A stretch of 64,000 nt of DNA from Brachypterus glaber (taxonomy: Eukaryota; Arthropoda; Insecta; Coleoptera; Kateretidae): the NCBI GenBank assembly GCA_958510825.1, contig OY294044.1, positions 101,036,893 to 101,100,892 on the forward strand. Reading direction: 5' to 3'. The position numbers and the translations under genes are program-made. The notes under the pieces are model-generated. The model saw only the letters and a program-made list of their open reading frames with translations, searched no databases and was not told where the DNA came from. Within the stretch, counting starts at the first letter, position 1. Each line of letters opens with the position of its first letter. This document shows, piece after piece, positions 53,788 through 64,000 of this stretch.

Positions 53788-53952
53788 AAACTGTAGAGTT
53801 GAAATAAGTAATGTTCTAAGTGCCTAAAAATTAGGAATTTGAGTAAATACTTGTTTAGTGATTAGGAGCTGTTACTGCACCCTAAACAAGTGCTCAGATT
53901 CCTAATTTTTTGGGAATTATCACATTATTTATTTCACTTCTCAACTGTCAAA
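53788..53952. repeat. Palindromic element
   Basis: Pairs GAGTTGAAATAAGTAATGT with the right ACATTATTTATTTCACTTCTC side, and TTAGGAATTTGAGTAAATAC plus TTGTTTAG with CTAAACAAGTGCTCAGATTC. Confidence 0.7.
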
Positions 53953-54794
53953 ATTAATTGTTTTTCGAGGCATGATCGAAACTGCTAACTTTCTTGATAA
54001 TCTAGTTATGCAAAATTGTTGGCTTTCTTAAGGAGGCGCCTAGGCGCACAAACCATCCCAAGTAACACAGTAGCTATAAAGTATCTTTTGCCCCCCTTTC
54101 AAAGTCAACTACATTTTGCAGTACACATACCACATTGTTCTTGCCTTGACGATAAGTCTAGCTTTATAATAAAATTGGAATTTCAAAACTTTTAATTACA
54201 AAATTTGTAATAAAAGTAACATGTTAACATTTAATGTTGCTTTCCTAGCTTGTAGGGTCTTTTTAGATCACCCTGTACCAGTGTTTCTATTATCTAGGGA
54301 ATTTGAAATGTGGGCTAAGCGACCCTTTTCACTAACCTACCTACATATTATGGTAAATTTAATGGTATTTCAACCATTATATCCATAAAATATCATGCAT
54401 TTATAAATAATCACATAAACACTAAAATCCGCTTAAAAATAAGTATAAAAAACGCGATAGCAGGTCATTAGCCGAAGTAAACGTTTTAGTTCGTAAAAAA
54501 CGAATATCAACGAAACATATCAATCCAGAAGGCGGTTAGGCATAGTTAAAACGCAGTAAAAGCGATTAAGCATAGTGCTAAAAAGACAAGAACACTATCG
54601 TAATCAATAGCGTAATTATGTTATAGAATACAACAATAAATATTTGTATATGCGCCAACCGCTGTATAGAATACAACAACAAGTAAACGCGTTCGGTATT
54701 TACAAACGAGTGCAGTTGTTGGATTAACAACAAATTGTACGCATTTTATTTTAAATTCACGTATTACATAAAAACTACATATCAAAAAGTTGTA
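53953..54794. other. Gene-free stretch
   Basis: GTATAGAATACAACAA occurs twice (about 54620, 54663). No gene. A non-LTR insertion begins at the right edge. Confidence 0.4.
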
Positions 54795-55379
54795 TATGCT
54801 TAAAAGTCAAAACCTATCGAGCTATTTAAACTGGCTGAACATAACAAAGTAAATTTGATATGTGTACCAGGACATCAAGGAATAGATGGTAATGAGAAGG
54901 CAAACGACCTGGCAAGAAAGGGGAGTGAAGCCGTACTCACAGGACCAGAACCGTGCTGTGGGGTATCTTATTCCACTGCCAGACACGAGGTCAGGAAAAT
55001 GTTGAGGAATGAACACCAGCAACATTGGATAGATCCACCTAAAATGAGGAACTCTAAACTTTTTCTAGGGGGGCCAACCAAGAAAAGAACCAGCTGACTT
55101 CTAGGCATGTCCAGGAGTCAACTGAGAGCAATAACGGGTATAATAACTGGGCACTGCTTACTGAACAAGCACCGACACCAAATGGGACAGACTACGAGCC
55201 CCGCGTGTATGAGATGTGGGGAAGGGGACGAAGAGCCCTACCACCTCATATGTGAATGTCCATCTCTAATAGGCCTAAGATGGAGGTACTTTGGGAACGA
55301 CTCGCTGGAACCAAACGAGATCATGAACACTCCCCTGAAACCGTACCTGGACTTTATAAAAGAAACACGGATGTTATGA
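54795..55379 (+). pseudogene. R1/I-type LINE: RNase H and zinc-finger end with in-frame stop
   Basis: The frame starts abruptly (KPIELFKLAEHNKVNLI) and carries the RNase H end motif VPGHQGIDGNEKANDLARKG. A linker follows, then RSQLRAITGIITGHCLLNKH and a Cys-His cluster (CMRCGEGDEEPYHLICEC) typical of the C-terminus of non-LTR retrotransposons with an RNase H domain. The frame ends at TGA 55377-55379. A TGA at 55095-55097 falls in frame inside the linker, probably from a Trp codon, and splits it into 80- and 90-codon pieces. The endonuclease and reverse transcriptase are absent (5' truncation). Placement in R1, I or a related clade is by motif only. Confidence 0.75.
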
Positions 55380-55480
55380 GGAGATCTGTGCGGTTAACAC
55401 AAAGGTCCCTAGGGACCAGGTGTTGAGGGCAGTGAACCCCGCACTGAACTAAACTAAACTAACTAAACTATATCTATAAA
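55380..55480 (+). repeat. 3' UTR and tail of the RNase H LINE
   Basis: Contains the small palindrome GGTCCCTAGGGACC and ends in a (CTAAA)n-type tail, GAACTAAACTAAACTAACTA. A simple-repeat tail supports a target-primed insertion. Confidence 0.65.
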
Positions 55481-56111
55481 TGCAAATACAAAATAAAATG
55501 ATAGGCGCTATGACTTACTGCATTTATACTTTGAACTGCCAGAAGCTTCTAATTCTAAGATGTTTTCCTCTTTCCGATAGTAATTTCGTCCTATCTTTTT
55601 TCATCGGCCTTTTTGATCAAGTCGACTATGAATGGCAGTGCTGACGTGAAGGAAAAAATTGAAAATCAACTCATCATACGCATAGGGAGCCAATCCAAAC
55701 AATAACATGATCGTTATCCAGTGGAGTAGACTTAAAATTGGTAGAACTGGAAAAAAATATATATAAAATAACCCATTTTTATTAAAATAAGAAATTAGGA
55801 CACATTTTGATATAAAATTAAAAAAAATTATAACATTTTTAATAGCCTTATAAAAAAATGTCATTATGAACGTACTGAAACACATAGAGACGATTCCAAA
55901 TACGTATTAAAAGTATTTGGCATCGTCTGAATTTGTTTTAATGAATTTTTACAGGGAGGGCTCTCAATACTGATGGTGTTACAGAAAGAAGCTTCAACAC
56001 TTTTGTTGTGAGTTAGATTGAACAAACATTTTAGAAGATAAGAATATGAGAAAACTGAAAACTAATATAATAATATAGAGATAGTATAAGACAGCAAACC
56101 TAGAGGAGTAT
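55481..56111. other. Spacer, nothing recognised
   Basis: The minus-strand 94-codon frame (55601-55885) is hydrophobic, with no known relative recognised. Confidence 0.4.
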
Positions 56112-56957
56112 GAAACAAGCCGTGAAGATAGATAACGCTACGCATTTCCTATTCACAGTAAATGGTTTATTGAATTTTCCCAAAATATCTCCTGAAAAAA
56201 AAAAAAATAAATAATTTTCAAAAAAAAAAACAAAAAATAAAAAATTACATTTATTTTTTAAAGATATTTTTTTGTAAAACGAAAAATTATTGAAAAAACC
56301 TAAAAAAAATGATTTTTTATTTTTTTTAATTTTTTTTGCGAAGAATTAAAAAAAAAATAATTGTTTTTTTTTATTTTTTTTTAAGTTTAAACCCCATAAC
56401 GTTTTTGTTTTTAGGGGGATTACTTTCAAAATTGGTAGAATTGATCCTTATAATAAAAGTAATTTTTCCTAAAAAGTTAATCGTGATTTTCTTTCAGCTT
56501 TTTTCGATTTTTTTAAAAGTTTAACCTCCCATAACTTTTTTTTTTGTTTTTAGGGGGATTACTCTCAAAATTGGTAGAATTGATCCTTAATAATTGCACC
56601 TATTTTTTTTTTCTAAAAAAGTTAAGTTAGATTTTCTTACAGCTTTTTTTCGATTTTTTTAAAAGTTTAACCCCTTTTAACCTTTTTTCTTTTTGGGGGG
56701 ATTACTTTTAAAAACAATGTGGATCTTCCCCTCGTATAACTATATTTTTTCTAAAAATTTGAAGTCGATCGGATTATTCGTTCTTGAGTTATCTTGTTCA
56801 TAAAAATCGTGACATCGGAGAGAAGTACAGACGGACAGACAATAGTTGCCTATTTTTTCATGAAACAAATTTATATCTAAGACGATTTTTGAATTTTTTT
56901 GAAAATTCGTAAACTCCCGAAACTCTAGCGCAGGCTCTGTGAATAGTATAATAATGA
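56112..56957 (+). mobile_element. Fam-A element, longer copy
   Basis: It starts GAAACAAGCCGTGAAGATAG, and the body contains three copies of about 120 bp with TTTAACCCCATAACTTTTT-like text, GGGGGATTACTTTCAAAA and TTGGTAGAATTGATCCTTA. It ends TTTTTTCATGAAACAAATTT ... CTCTAGCGCAGGCTCTGTGA. The internal triplication explains the greater length relative to 41510-42200. Confidence 0.7.
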
Positions 56958-58182
56958 ATTTTTGAGTTGTAGTTGGCTTTTCCATAAAGCCAATGTGGGA
57001 CTGGACAAGTGAGCTAGTAAGAAAAATCTCACGAGCTTCCCCTACAGTTGGGGATCCCATGCTTTGCCTTCCACCCCATACTAAAGATTTACTGATTTTG
57101 TTTCACGAGACAAAACAAAATATTAACTTGTTTTAACTTTAGGGCCCCACACATCTCACCATAATTTTTGATTTAATTTTTTTTTGGATATCACCGTAAA
57201 CAAGTTTTTTTGGGGCCCCAATATATAATATTTTTTGTGTATTTTTTTGACCTTTTAGGTAGGTTTCAAATTTTTCTTTCATTGTGATTTTGAGGGACAG
57301 AAAAAAAATTAATAATATTGTTTGTATAATTTTTATTTTCTTTTAGGTGGTTTTTACATGTTTTCTTTTACTGTATATAATAAAAAAGTCATGGAAAAAA
57401 CAAAAATTTAACCCCCCTTTTACCGACCCTCTCTATCGATTTTGCTCAAATACGAACTTGTCCAAGATAATTTAAAAATAAATATGCATACCAAATTTCA
57501 AGTCTCTAGTTTGAAGCGTTCTTAAGTTATCGTGGATACAAACAGACTGACCGACCGACAGACAGACAGATAAAACAGACATAATTTTTTTTCTTGCCTA
57601 TTTTGCTCTTTCTCAACGTTTTAGAAAAAAAAAGATGATTAAGACAAAAAAAAAATGATTTCCTTTTCATAATACTTTACAAGGAAGTAAAACAATGCAA
57701 GACACTGTACTTAAACGAACAGAAAAAATCCGTTTGTAAACGAGGCCCGATGAGAGAGTTTTAAGTATTGATATTTTTCGTCGTACTCCCGGACTCCCAG
57801 GGTGGTTTGTTGAAATACCTCGCGAGGCACTTTGTACGGATGAAATGAAATGATTATGCGTTTTAATAATTAAGTCTTTCCTCTTTTTTTTCCGCTTTCA
57901 TCATCATATGTGTGCGTATATACGCCAGAAAAGGAGTTGGGTATATAAGGGTAACATTTTTTAATTTTTTGCTTTTAAACCTCCCTTCTAAAAGCGAAGA
58001 AAAACATGTATGTAAGTACTTTGATTTCAGAACTGGAAATTGACTGTTCTTTTTGAGAAATAAGTCCTTTTGTTCTAATTTAGATGTCCAAAAACAGAAA
58101 AATATGATTTTCCAAAAAACAGCTAAACCAGTTTTTTGAAAACAACGAAAAAGCAGATTGTCGAAACGTCACAGTTAAGGGC
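56958..58182. other. Repeat-derived gene-free stretch
   Basis: TTTCAAGTCTCTAGTTTGAA, GCGTTCTTAAGTTATCGTGG and a GACCGACCGACAGACAGACA tract at about 57498-57570 form the module also seen at 61528-61640 and, inverted, at 49755-49830. Short words at 56990-57065 (GCTTCCCCTACAGTTGGG) have no partner. No gene. Confidence 0.5.
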
Positions 58183-58693
58183 ACGTTCAAGTATTACGTA
58201 ATGCAAAATTTGGCTATTTTTGACCCCCACTCCCCATGTAACCCGGCATAACATTTTCAAGACCCCTCACTCCCCTCCCAGTTGTTACGTAACATTTTTT
58301 TTTTACAAAAAGTAAAGAAATTGAAAGAAAATGTTGCTTTAAGGCTTAAACCGGTTTTTAACCTCTAAACCACCGTGTTTTAACCAAAAACTGGTCTGAG
58401 GTAATTTTCCAACCGGTTAACCGAAAACCGGTTATTGCCTATGGTATTCTATGTCTATTTTTATTTGTTTAGAGGATTTAGTGAACGCCGTGTGCAATAT
58501 TTGCAACGAATCTGTATATTAGGCCTAGTACATTGTTAAAAAACGTGATCCAATAAACTTTTCATAAGTTTATAATTCTTTAAGTGTCAGGTAACATTTA
58601 TACTGAAACGCACCCCCATCTGTAACGCGGCGTAACGTTTTTGAGACCCAGCACCCCCCCCAGCCCGTTACGTAATACTTGATGGTTCCCTGA
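58183..58693. mobile_element. Inverted-repeat element, ends AGGGCACGTTCAAGTATTAC
   Basis: The left end AGGGCACGTTCAAGTATTAC and the right-end complement AGGGAACCATCAAGTATTAC, both followed by GTAA. C-rich patches next to the ends (GACCCCCACTCCCC and CAGCACCCCCCCCAG) are not perfectly mirrored. Single ends of this family occur at about 33650, 49360 and 50280. Confidence 0.6.
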
Positions 58694-58809
58694 GTTACAA
58701 AAAGACATATTTTTGTGCCTAACTTAACTGTCTAAACGTTTCAAGTAACATATTTTTTGTACCTAACTTAACTGTCTAAACGTTTCAAGTAGATCACCCT
58801 CGTTTGGAC

Positions 58810-59027
58810 TTTTTAATTTAATTTAAGCTTTAAAATGATGTATCACACGACCCCCCTTTCCATTTAAAAAATGTCCCCCCATGCCCCCTGCCCACATTTT
58901 AAGAGATTAAAATATCAAATATGCTAAAAGATAGTTTAAATTGCCTTATTTAAGAGTTCTAAATTTGAAGTCGATATCTCAACTCGTTCAAAAGTTAAAG
59001 GGGGGGGGTTACTTTTGAACCGCACTG
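58810..59027 (-). mobile_element. CAGTGCGGTCC-family foldback, half copy
   Basis: The right arm only, from GATGTATCACACGACCCCCC to GAACCGCACTG followed by TATATA. The left arm is absent. A (TA)n run follows to 59051. Confidence 0.7.
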
Positions 59028-59054
59028 TATATATATATATATATATATATAGTG

Positions 59055-59400
59055 CCAAATATATGACTATGAAATGCCACATTTATTAATTATCAATAAA
59101 TTGTATATTCATGGTAAATAAGTAGATTAAACTTAATAAAAAAAATTATAATATTCGTGACAATTAAAAATAGGTATTTAATAAATTTTATTAATCAGAA
59201 TTAAACATTTATTTACTATAAGTAGATAGTTTTTTTCCGGATTATTTAAGGTTGTTTTTATAATTAAGGTAAGTAATTAATCAACTTAACTACTACAACT
59301 TTATAATGGCATTGGACCAATTAAAATCATATATTAGTTATAGTTTATTTACCACCAATATACTTAGAAAACTGAGTTTATTTCTGGAGATTAAATAATA
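59055..59400. repeat. AT-rich repeat related to 42930-43329
   Basis: Inverted relative, sharing AATAAATTGTATATTCATGG, TAAATAAGTAGATTAAAC and TTCGTGACAATTAAAAATA. Confidence 0.55.
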
Positions 59401-59987
59401 TTCCTGCCCCCTATTTTGTTATACTTTTTAATTGTGATGATTAAAATTATATTTGTCTTAACTATATATTTTCTTGGTGAAGTATCACAAATAAAAATAT
59501 AGGAATCAGATATTTTAAAAGGTGGTAAATGTGTTTAAGACTTTACGACTCCATACACACAAATAAGGCTCTTTTATAGCACAAATACACATATATCATC
59601 GAGCATAAAGTATAATTAAAAAATGTGCGTGGACCATTCAGCATTTTGCGTGCGCGAGTTTTATTAAATGGATTTATTAATCTCTTGATGAGCTTAACTT
59701 TTATGGTTTTATAAATCACGATATTTAATCTATATTGCCCACAGTAGGGTCCCTAAATCTTGGGTTGACGTTTTCTGTCTTCAGAAAACGTTAAACCAAA
59801 ACTAAACGACCCTACAGCCACAGCCAGAGTTGCCAACTCTGAATCAACATAGGTCTAAAAAAAAAAAACGAAACCACTTGGTTTTTTTTTTTATTTTTTT
59901 AATACAAATTATTAAAATAGCAAAATATCGTAAAAACAGTCAAAAAATAATATACTCCTTCCAAAGCTTTGTGCCTATTCACAAGCT
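59401..59987. other. Spacer, nothing recognised
   Basis: Contains GAAAACGTTAAACC opposite GGTTGACGTTTTC at about 59762-59798 (small hairpin). No gene. Confidence 0.45.
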
Positions 59988-60097
59988 CGCATAAAAACAT
60001 AAAACATAACAATGAGATGCTGTGAATGGCTTGATGGGCCGCCAGGTATCGGGTAAGCCAATCACGGCATCGCTTTCTTATGTTTTATGTTCTTATC
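59988..60097. repeat. Palindromic element
   Basis: GCATAAAAACATAAAACATA pairs with TATGTTTTATGTTCTTAT. Inner GATGCTGTGA/TCACGGCATC and TGGCTT/AAGCCA continue the stem around GGGCCGCC. A half-copy with flanking ATCCAGAAG lies at 45367-45418. Confidence 0.7.
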
Positions 60098-60641
60098 AAA
60101 GCTTCTGGATATGCCTTTTGTAAGATGTGGCCGACACAGGTGGGCAAAGCGGCTTGTCGTACCAACTCCCTACCCCATCTATCTTTAAGGGACAACTTTA
60201 CAATTTGATTTAAATTGAAACATAAAATCTTTATTATTAATTATTAAGTGTCATTTTTAACGTTTGCTATTTAAAAACAGTTGTAACACAATGTGTCCAG
60301 GGGGTGGGGGGGGCATGGCCCCAGGGCCTCCAGGAGTTGGGGCCTATTCCTACAATAAATTATTATAAATAAATATCTCACATCTTTTTAAGATCAATCG
60401 TTAATTTAAGAGTTAGATTTTTTTATTCTAGTATTCAGTTTAGGCGACTTTAAAAAACCCTATATACCAATTTTTACGAAAATACTGTAAACTTAAAAAT
60501 GATCAGTCAGAAAATTTTAATTATTAGATTTAATTTCGTCGAGCCCCATAACACATATACCAATTTTGACAAAAATAATGAAAACATTTAAAATTATTTT
60601 TAGACTCAATTTCAGCAACCTCAAGAACCTATATATGTATA
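60098..60641. other. Spacer, nothing recognised
   Basis: A G-rich patch (GGGGGTGGGGGGGGCATGG) at about 60300 resembles the arms of foldback families. No gene. Confidence 0.4.
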
Positions 60642-61411
60642 CCGGGTGAGTTTCAATCTATGGACACTCCATAAAATGGAATTGTTTTCAGTCCAATCAA
60701 AGCATTTTTTTTTCATAACATGGGCTACAAAATGGAGTACAAAATTATTTTTTTGCACTTCCGGTTTCGCCGGAAACTAAGTTTAATATATTTTCTTAAA
60801 TGACACCGCCTGTATATTTTTGCATTTCTGGATCCAGAAAACAAATTTGCATTAAAAAAAATCATTTAAAAAATTTTTATATTTTTTAGTTTTTTTTTTA
60901 ATTAACATACAAGAATTATTTTTTTTTAAATAAAATCTAATTTATTTGCTTAATCTGGGAAAAATACAAATTTTATGCAAAAACCAAAATTTGGTATTTT
61001 TTTTGAACTTTAAATTTTTTAAAACAGGTTTTCCTTCATAAATTAATTTTTTCAAATGGCAACCCCCTTGGACGGTCTTAACTTTTTGGTTAATGTAAGG
61101 GCTATAAAATGGCCTACTTTTTTCTCTCACTTCCACTTTTTTCGAATTAGGCTTTTTTTTTAAATAAAAATATAAATGATTTTTTTTTTAGATTTAAAAT
61201 TGTTTTCTGAATTCAAAAATGCAAAAATATACAGGGGTTGTCATTTAAAAAATAAAATTGACTTAGTTTCGGCGAAACCGGAAGTGCAAAAAATTATTTT
61301 TTACGCCATTTTGTAGCCCTTGTTAAGAAATAGAAGCTACAAAAAAATTCCTTTGATCGGGCTAAAAACAATCCCATTTTAGGGGGTGTACATGGATTAA
61401 AACTCACTCGG
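60642..61411. mobile_element. TA-flanked foldback element, arms about 250 bp
   Basis: The ends CCGGGTGAGTTTCAATC on the left and CCGAGTGAGTTTTAATCC on the right complement are flanked by TA. The arms share TTGTTTTTAG/CAGTCC, GCACTTCCGGTTTCGCCG and TGCATTT...TCCAGAAAACAA. 770 bp, no coding frame. The minus-strand frame 60942-61136 lies in the centre and is not supported. Confidence 0.75.
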
Positions 61412-62199
61412 TATAGATATAGCAATTTTTCCAACAATTTTTATTTTTTTGTGTAAAAATATTATATTTTCCTCATTTGTCCTCCTTGCCCACTCTAATG
61501 TTTACCAAAAACATTCCTGTATGCCAAACTTCAAGTCTCTAGCTTAAAGCGTTCTTAAGTTATCATGCTCACAAGACTTCTCATACAGAACGACCGACGT
61601 CGGTCGTACAGATCAACCGACCCATAGACCGACAATTTTTTTTGCTCAAAATGATTTATATTGACATATAACGTCATATAACGCAAAAATACGAAAAACA
61701 AAATTGAATTTTTTTGCACAAATACAAAGATCTTTTTGGAAAGCACTATTTTATTGGCCAATGTGCTTGTATAACGGTAATTTTTACGGCTTCCAGAGAG
61801 GAACCCTTAAGGAAACTCCGAGGAACTCTTTGCAAAAAGGAACTCTTTTGTACAAATTTCAGCCCCTCGGAAATACCCCTATTTTATTTACCTATTTTTC
61901 GTCGTTGCATGACAATAATAATTATTGTTATTCTATTTTATAACGATTAAATGGTGAACTGTCGTGTAAAATTTTCTGTGTAATGCTTTTTTATTATTTA
62001 TTGACAAAGTTTTAAAAAGTTTAACAAATGATTATATTAATTTTTAACTATATAAAAATCGATAACCTAATTTATTCGTTCTACAAACGTTATCAAAATC
62101 GGCGTAAATGAAGGCAATTAAAGTAGTGAGTAAATGAGGGGCTCGGTAAAATAAAGAACATAAGCTACATTTTTAAATACATGTACAGGGTGATCAATA
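61412..62199. other. Repeat-derived gene-free stretch
   Basis: TTCAAGTCTCTAGCTTAAAG and GCGTTCTTAAGTTATCATGC at 61530-61566, followed by CGACCGACGTCGGTCG and GACCGACA, are the shared module. The plus frames at 61704-61950 are unrecognised. A TA-flanked CAGGGTGATC (62186) is a lone element end. Confidence 0.45.
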
Positions 62200-62787
62200 G
62201 GGTGGGTCGAAAAATGTTTTTTTTACTTGGGTGTTCGGGTAGGGCTAGAAGGCTTTTCAGGAAAATAGAATAGAATAGAAAATAAGCCTGTAAATTTTGG
62301 CGATGATTGGCAATGAGGAATCAACCGGAAAATCGAAATATTCCACAGTGGGCCAGGAAAAAAAAACAGGGACAAAATTCTGAATTTTTGCATACAACTA
62401 TTTTTGATACCGCTGATTTCGAGTAAAATAACGAAAAAATTAAAAAAAAATTCCGCGCCATTAGGGTGATTCAAAACATTTATTTTTTCTTCGATCTTTC
62501 TAAAAATGTGTCAAATGGCCTCTTTTGAATATGTTGATATAGACCAATGTCAATAACTTAAAAATTCAAAATGGCGGAGGTTGAGTAGGGTATCAAAAAT
62601 TCACAATTTTGTCACTGTTTTTTTTTCCTGACCCACTGTGGAATATTTCGATTTTCCGGTTGATTCTGGGAGATGCTTCCCATTGCCAATGACCGCCAAA
62701 ATTTACAGGCTTATTTTCTAACGCATTGAGAAGCCTTCTAGCCCTACCCGAAAATCCAACTAAAAAAAAACATTTTTCGACCCACCC
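62200..62787. mobile_element. Foldback element with GGGTGGGTCGAAAAATG ends
   Basis: The arms at 62200-62390 and 62600-62787 are inverted copies (GGGTAGGGCTAGAAGGCTT, AATCAACCGGAAAATCGAAA, ATTCCACAGTGGG). The centre contains AATATGTTGATATAGACCAA and AATTCAAAATGGCGG. Non-coding. Confidence 0.75.
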
Positions 62788-62839
62788 ATGCCAAATTTAA
62801 GAGCTAATTCTGCGTACAAAAACGTGAAAAAAAGTGCCT

Positions 62840-63400
62840 ATAAAGGTAAATGAGGCCTAAGGGGGATAACACCCTTTAAATTTGTACTAAAAATAAGGTT
62901 TTTAGTAACTCTGGTACCCTTTAAGCTAGAGCGATAAGGTTTTTGCGTTAAACTAGTATTAAGAAGGGCAATCCGTTTACTTTAATTTGCCTCTTTAATC
63001 TATCCAGAGGCGTGCCTAGAAGGACAAAATATGTAAGGCTTAAAACATTTTTGCCCCAAATTTTTATGTCTTTTTTTCTAAAAAATATAGATTCCTTGAG
63101 TGAAAATACATAAAAAATGTAATATACTGTAACACTGTACACTGATAAAAATGATTTATTTGGATATGGCCAATTAAATTATTTGGTTGTGAGTAACAAA
63201 TTTTACTTAAGTCAAATAAATACTTAGTTCATGTAAACAAATATTTTAATTTCAAGATAATTTTCTAATGGGAACAAAATAGTCTATTTGACAGAAATAA
63301 AATTTATTTGTCACAACCAAATAATTCAACTCTTTTATCAGTGTATGGCCAACCGTTAAAAAAAAATTCAATTAAGAGGAAGTAACATTTTGTGCCACTT
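62840..63400 (+). mobile_element. Diverged relative of the 3941-4403 element, interrupted
   Basis: TAATACTAGTTTAACG-like, ATCCAGAGGCGTGCCTAGA, GGACAAAATATGTAAGGCTT and ATATAGATTCCTTGAGTGAA follow the same order as 4000-4300. Continuity is broken at AACACTGTA, where the MITE 63140-63343 is inserted, and resumes with CCAACCG. Confidence 0.6.
63140..63343. mobile_element. TA-flanked MITE (CACTGATAAAA ends)
   Basis: CACTGATAAAA on the left and the same on the right complement, inner AATTATTTGGTTGTGA mirrored, TA at 63138-63139 and 63344-63345. Length 204 bp. The duplication is supported by the uninterrupted relative at about 4300. Confidence 0.8.
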
Positions 63401-63829
63401 TTTTTGTTTCGGTGAAGAATACTTTTTTGCTTACTTTTAAATGAAAAATCGCCCAGCGGCATTAAAATTTTATTGGTGCTTTTTTTGTTCCCATTTCAAT
63501 ATGTCCATCTTCGAAGGGCCGTAGCTTCCTTAGGTAGTAGAATTATTCTGAGGTCATATTCGGTCTCAGCGTGTTGCCTAGTGTAATTATTTAAGCTTTT
63601 TTTTGTTTAGTTTTCCTTTTTATGCTATATTAATTAAGCGAGTTATCAATAAAAAATATGGTTTGTGTTCCTTTTTGCCTCTCCATGGTTTTCGTTTTAC
63701 ATTTATCATATATTTTTTTTTCAGAATTTTATCTCATAGTTTTGGAAATAGAGAAGGAAATGAAACCTTTTTTAAAAAATCCTTGGTAATAATGTATGCA
63801 AAAATAAATATTCATTGTTGGTGGTGTCG
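63401..63829. other. Spacer with one unsupported frame
   Basis: The 107-codon plus frame at 63603-63926 runs into fam-A sequence and has no recognisable domain. Confidence 0.4.
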
Positions 63830-64000
63830 AATCGGACAGACGGACGGACATTTCAAAAACAAAGTTGCTTATTTTTTCATGAAACAAATTTGTATCCAAG
63901 AATTTCTTGTCCAGGACGATTTTTGAATATTTTGGAAATATCAAAACTACCGTATAATATTATTCTAGCGCAGGCGCTGTGAATAATATAATAATAAATG
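63830..64000 (+). mobile_element. Fam-A 3' end
   Basis: GACAGACGGACGGACATTTC, TTTTTTCATGAAACAAATTT, then CTAGCGCAGGCGCTGTGAAT and AATATAATAATAAA. This is the best-preserved 3' hairpin (AGCGC-AG-GCGCT). It ends at or near the window edge. Confidence 0.7.

Overview
The window looks like a gene-poor, AT-rich, repeat-saturated stretch of an arthropod (most likely insect) nuclear genome. The signs are a full-length BEL/Pao LTR retrotransposon with insect-type domain order, truncated non-LTR retrotransposons of the Jockey/CR1, RTE-like and RNase H-bearing R1/I types, tRNA-derived SINE-like sequence, and many short non-autonomous DNA elements flanked by TA, TAA or 8-bp duplications. I found no host protein-coding gene, rRNA or convincing functional tRNA. 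The species cannot be named from the sequence.

The only long coding region is the 1711-codon Gag-Pol frame of a BEL/Pao element (23883-30198, minus strand). It has 228-bp LTRs differing at one position, a 5-bp GTAGT target duplication, a primer-binding-site candidate, a polypurine tract and a leader built of about 50-bp tandem repeats. The frame is open throughout, but the retropepsin active site reads V-N-G instead of the usual D-[ST]-G, so this copy probably has no working protease. It is inserted in an array of AATGTA-like repeats bounded by inverted sequences at about 23153 and 35752. Beside it, at other positions of the same array, sit a TA-flanked MITE and an hAT-type MITE.

Layout. 1-6500: SINE-like head, palindromic element, tandem repeats, Jockey/CR1 3'-end relic, TA-flanked inverted-repeat element. 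6500-13400: palindromic and foldback elements and an hAT-like element carrying a minisatellite. 13400-18700: an inverted pair carrying a hammerhead-ribozyme-like motif, a foldback element with tandem-repeat arms, and a 1.17-kb foldback element. 18985-22555: a deeply nested composite. 23150-35750: the BEL-containing composite. 36400-48000: MITEs, a 1.48-kb long-TIR element, second copies of palindromic families, a 230-bp GA microsatellite and palindromic modules. 48970-50750: a tandem 0.88-kb duplication. 50900-55500: RTE-like relic, SINE, (AT)n tract, R1/I-type LINE 3' end. 56100-64000: further foldback elements and copies of a dispersed family.

The recurring theme is palindromic architecture: about thirty separate elements are inverted repeats or hairpins. 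Several families have TA-flanked ends starting CAG or CAC, suggesting Tc1/mariner-like mobilisation. Several others share outer arms reading AATAGTATA. Local family names (fam-A, fam-B and so on) are labels made for this report, not database names.
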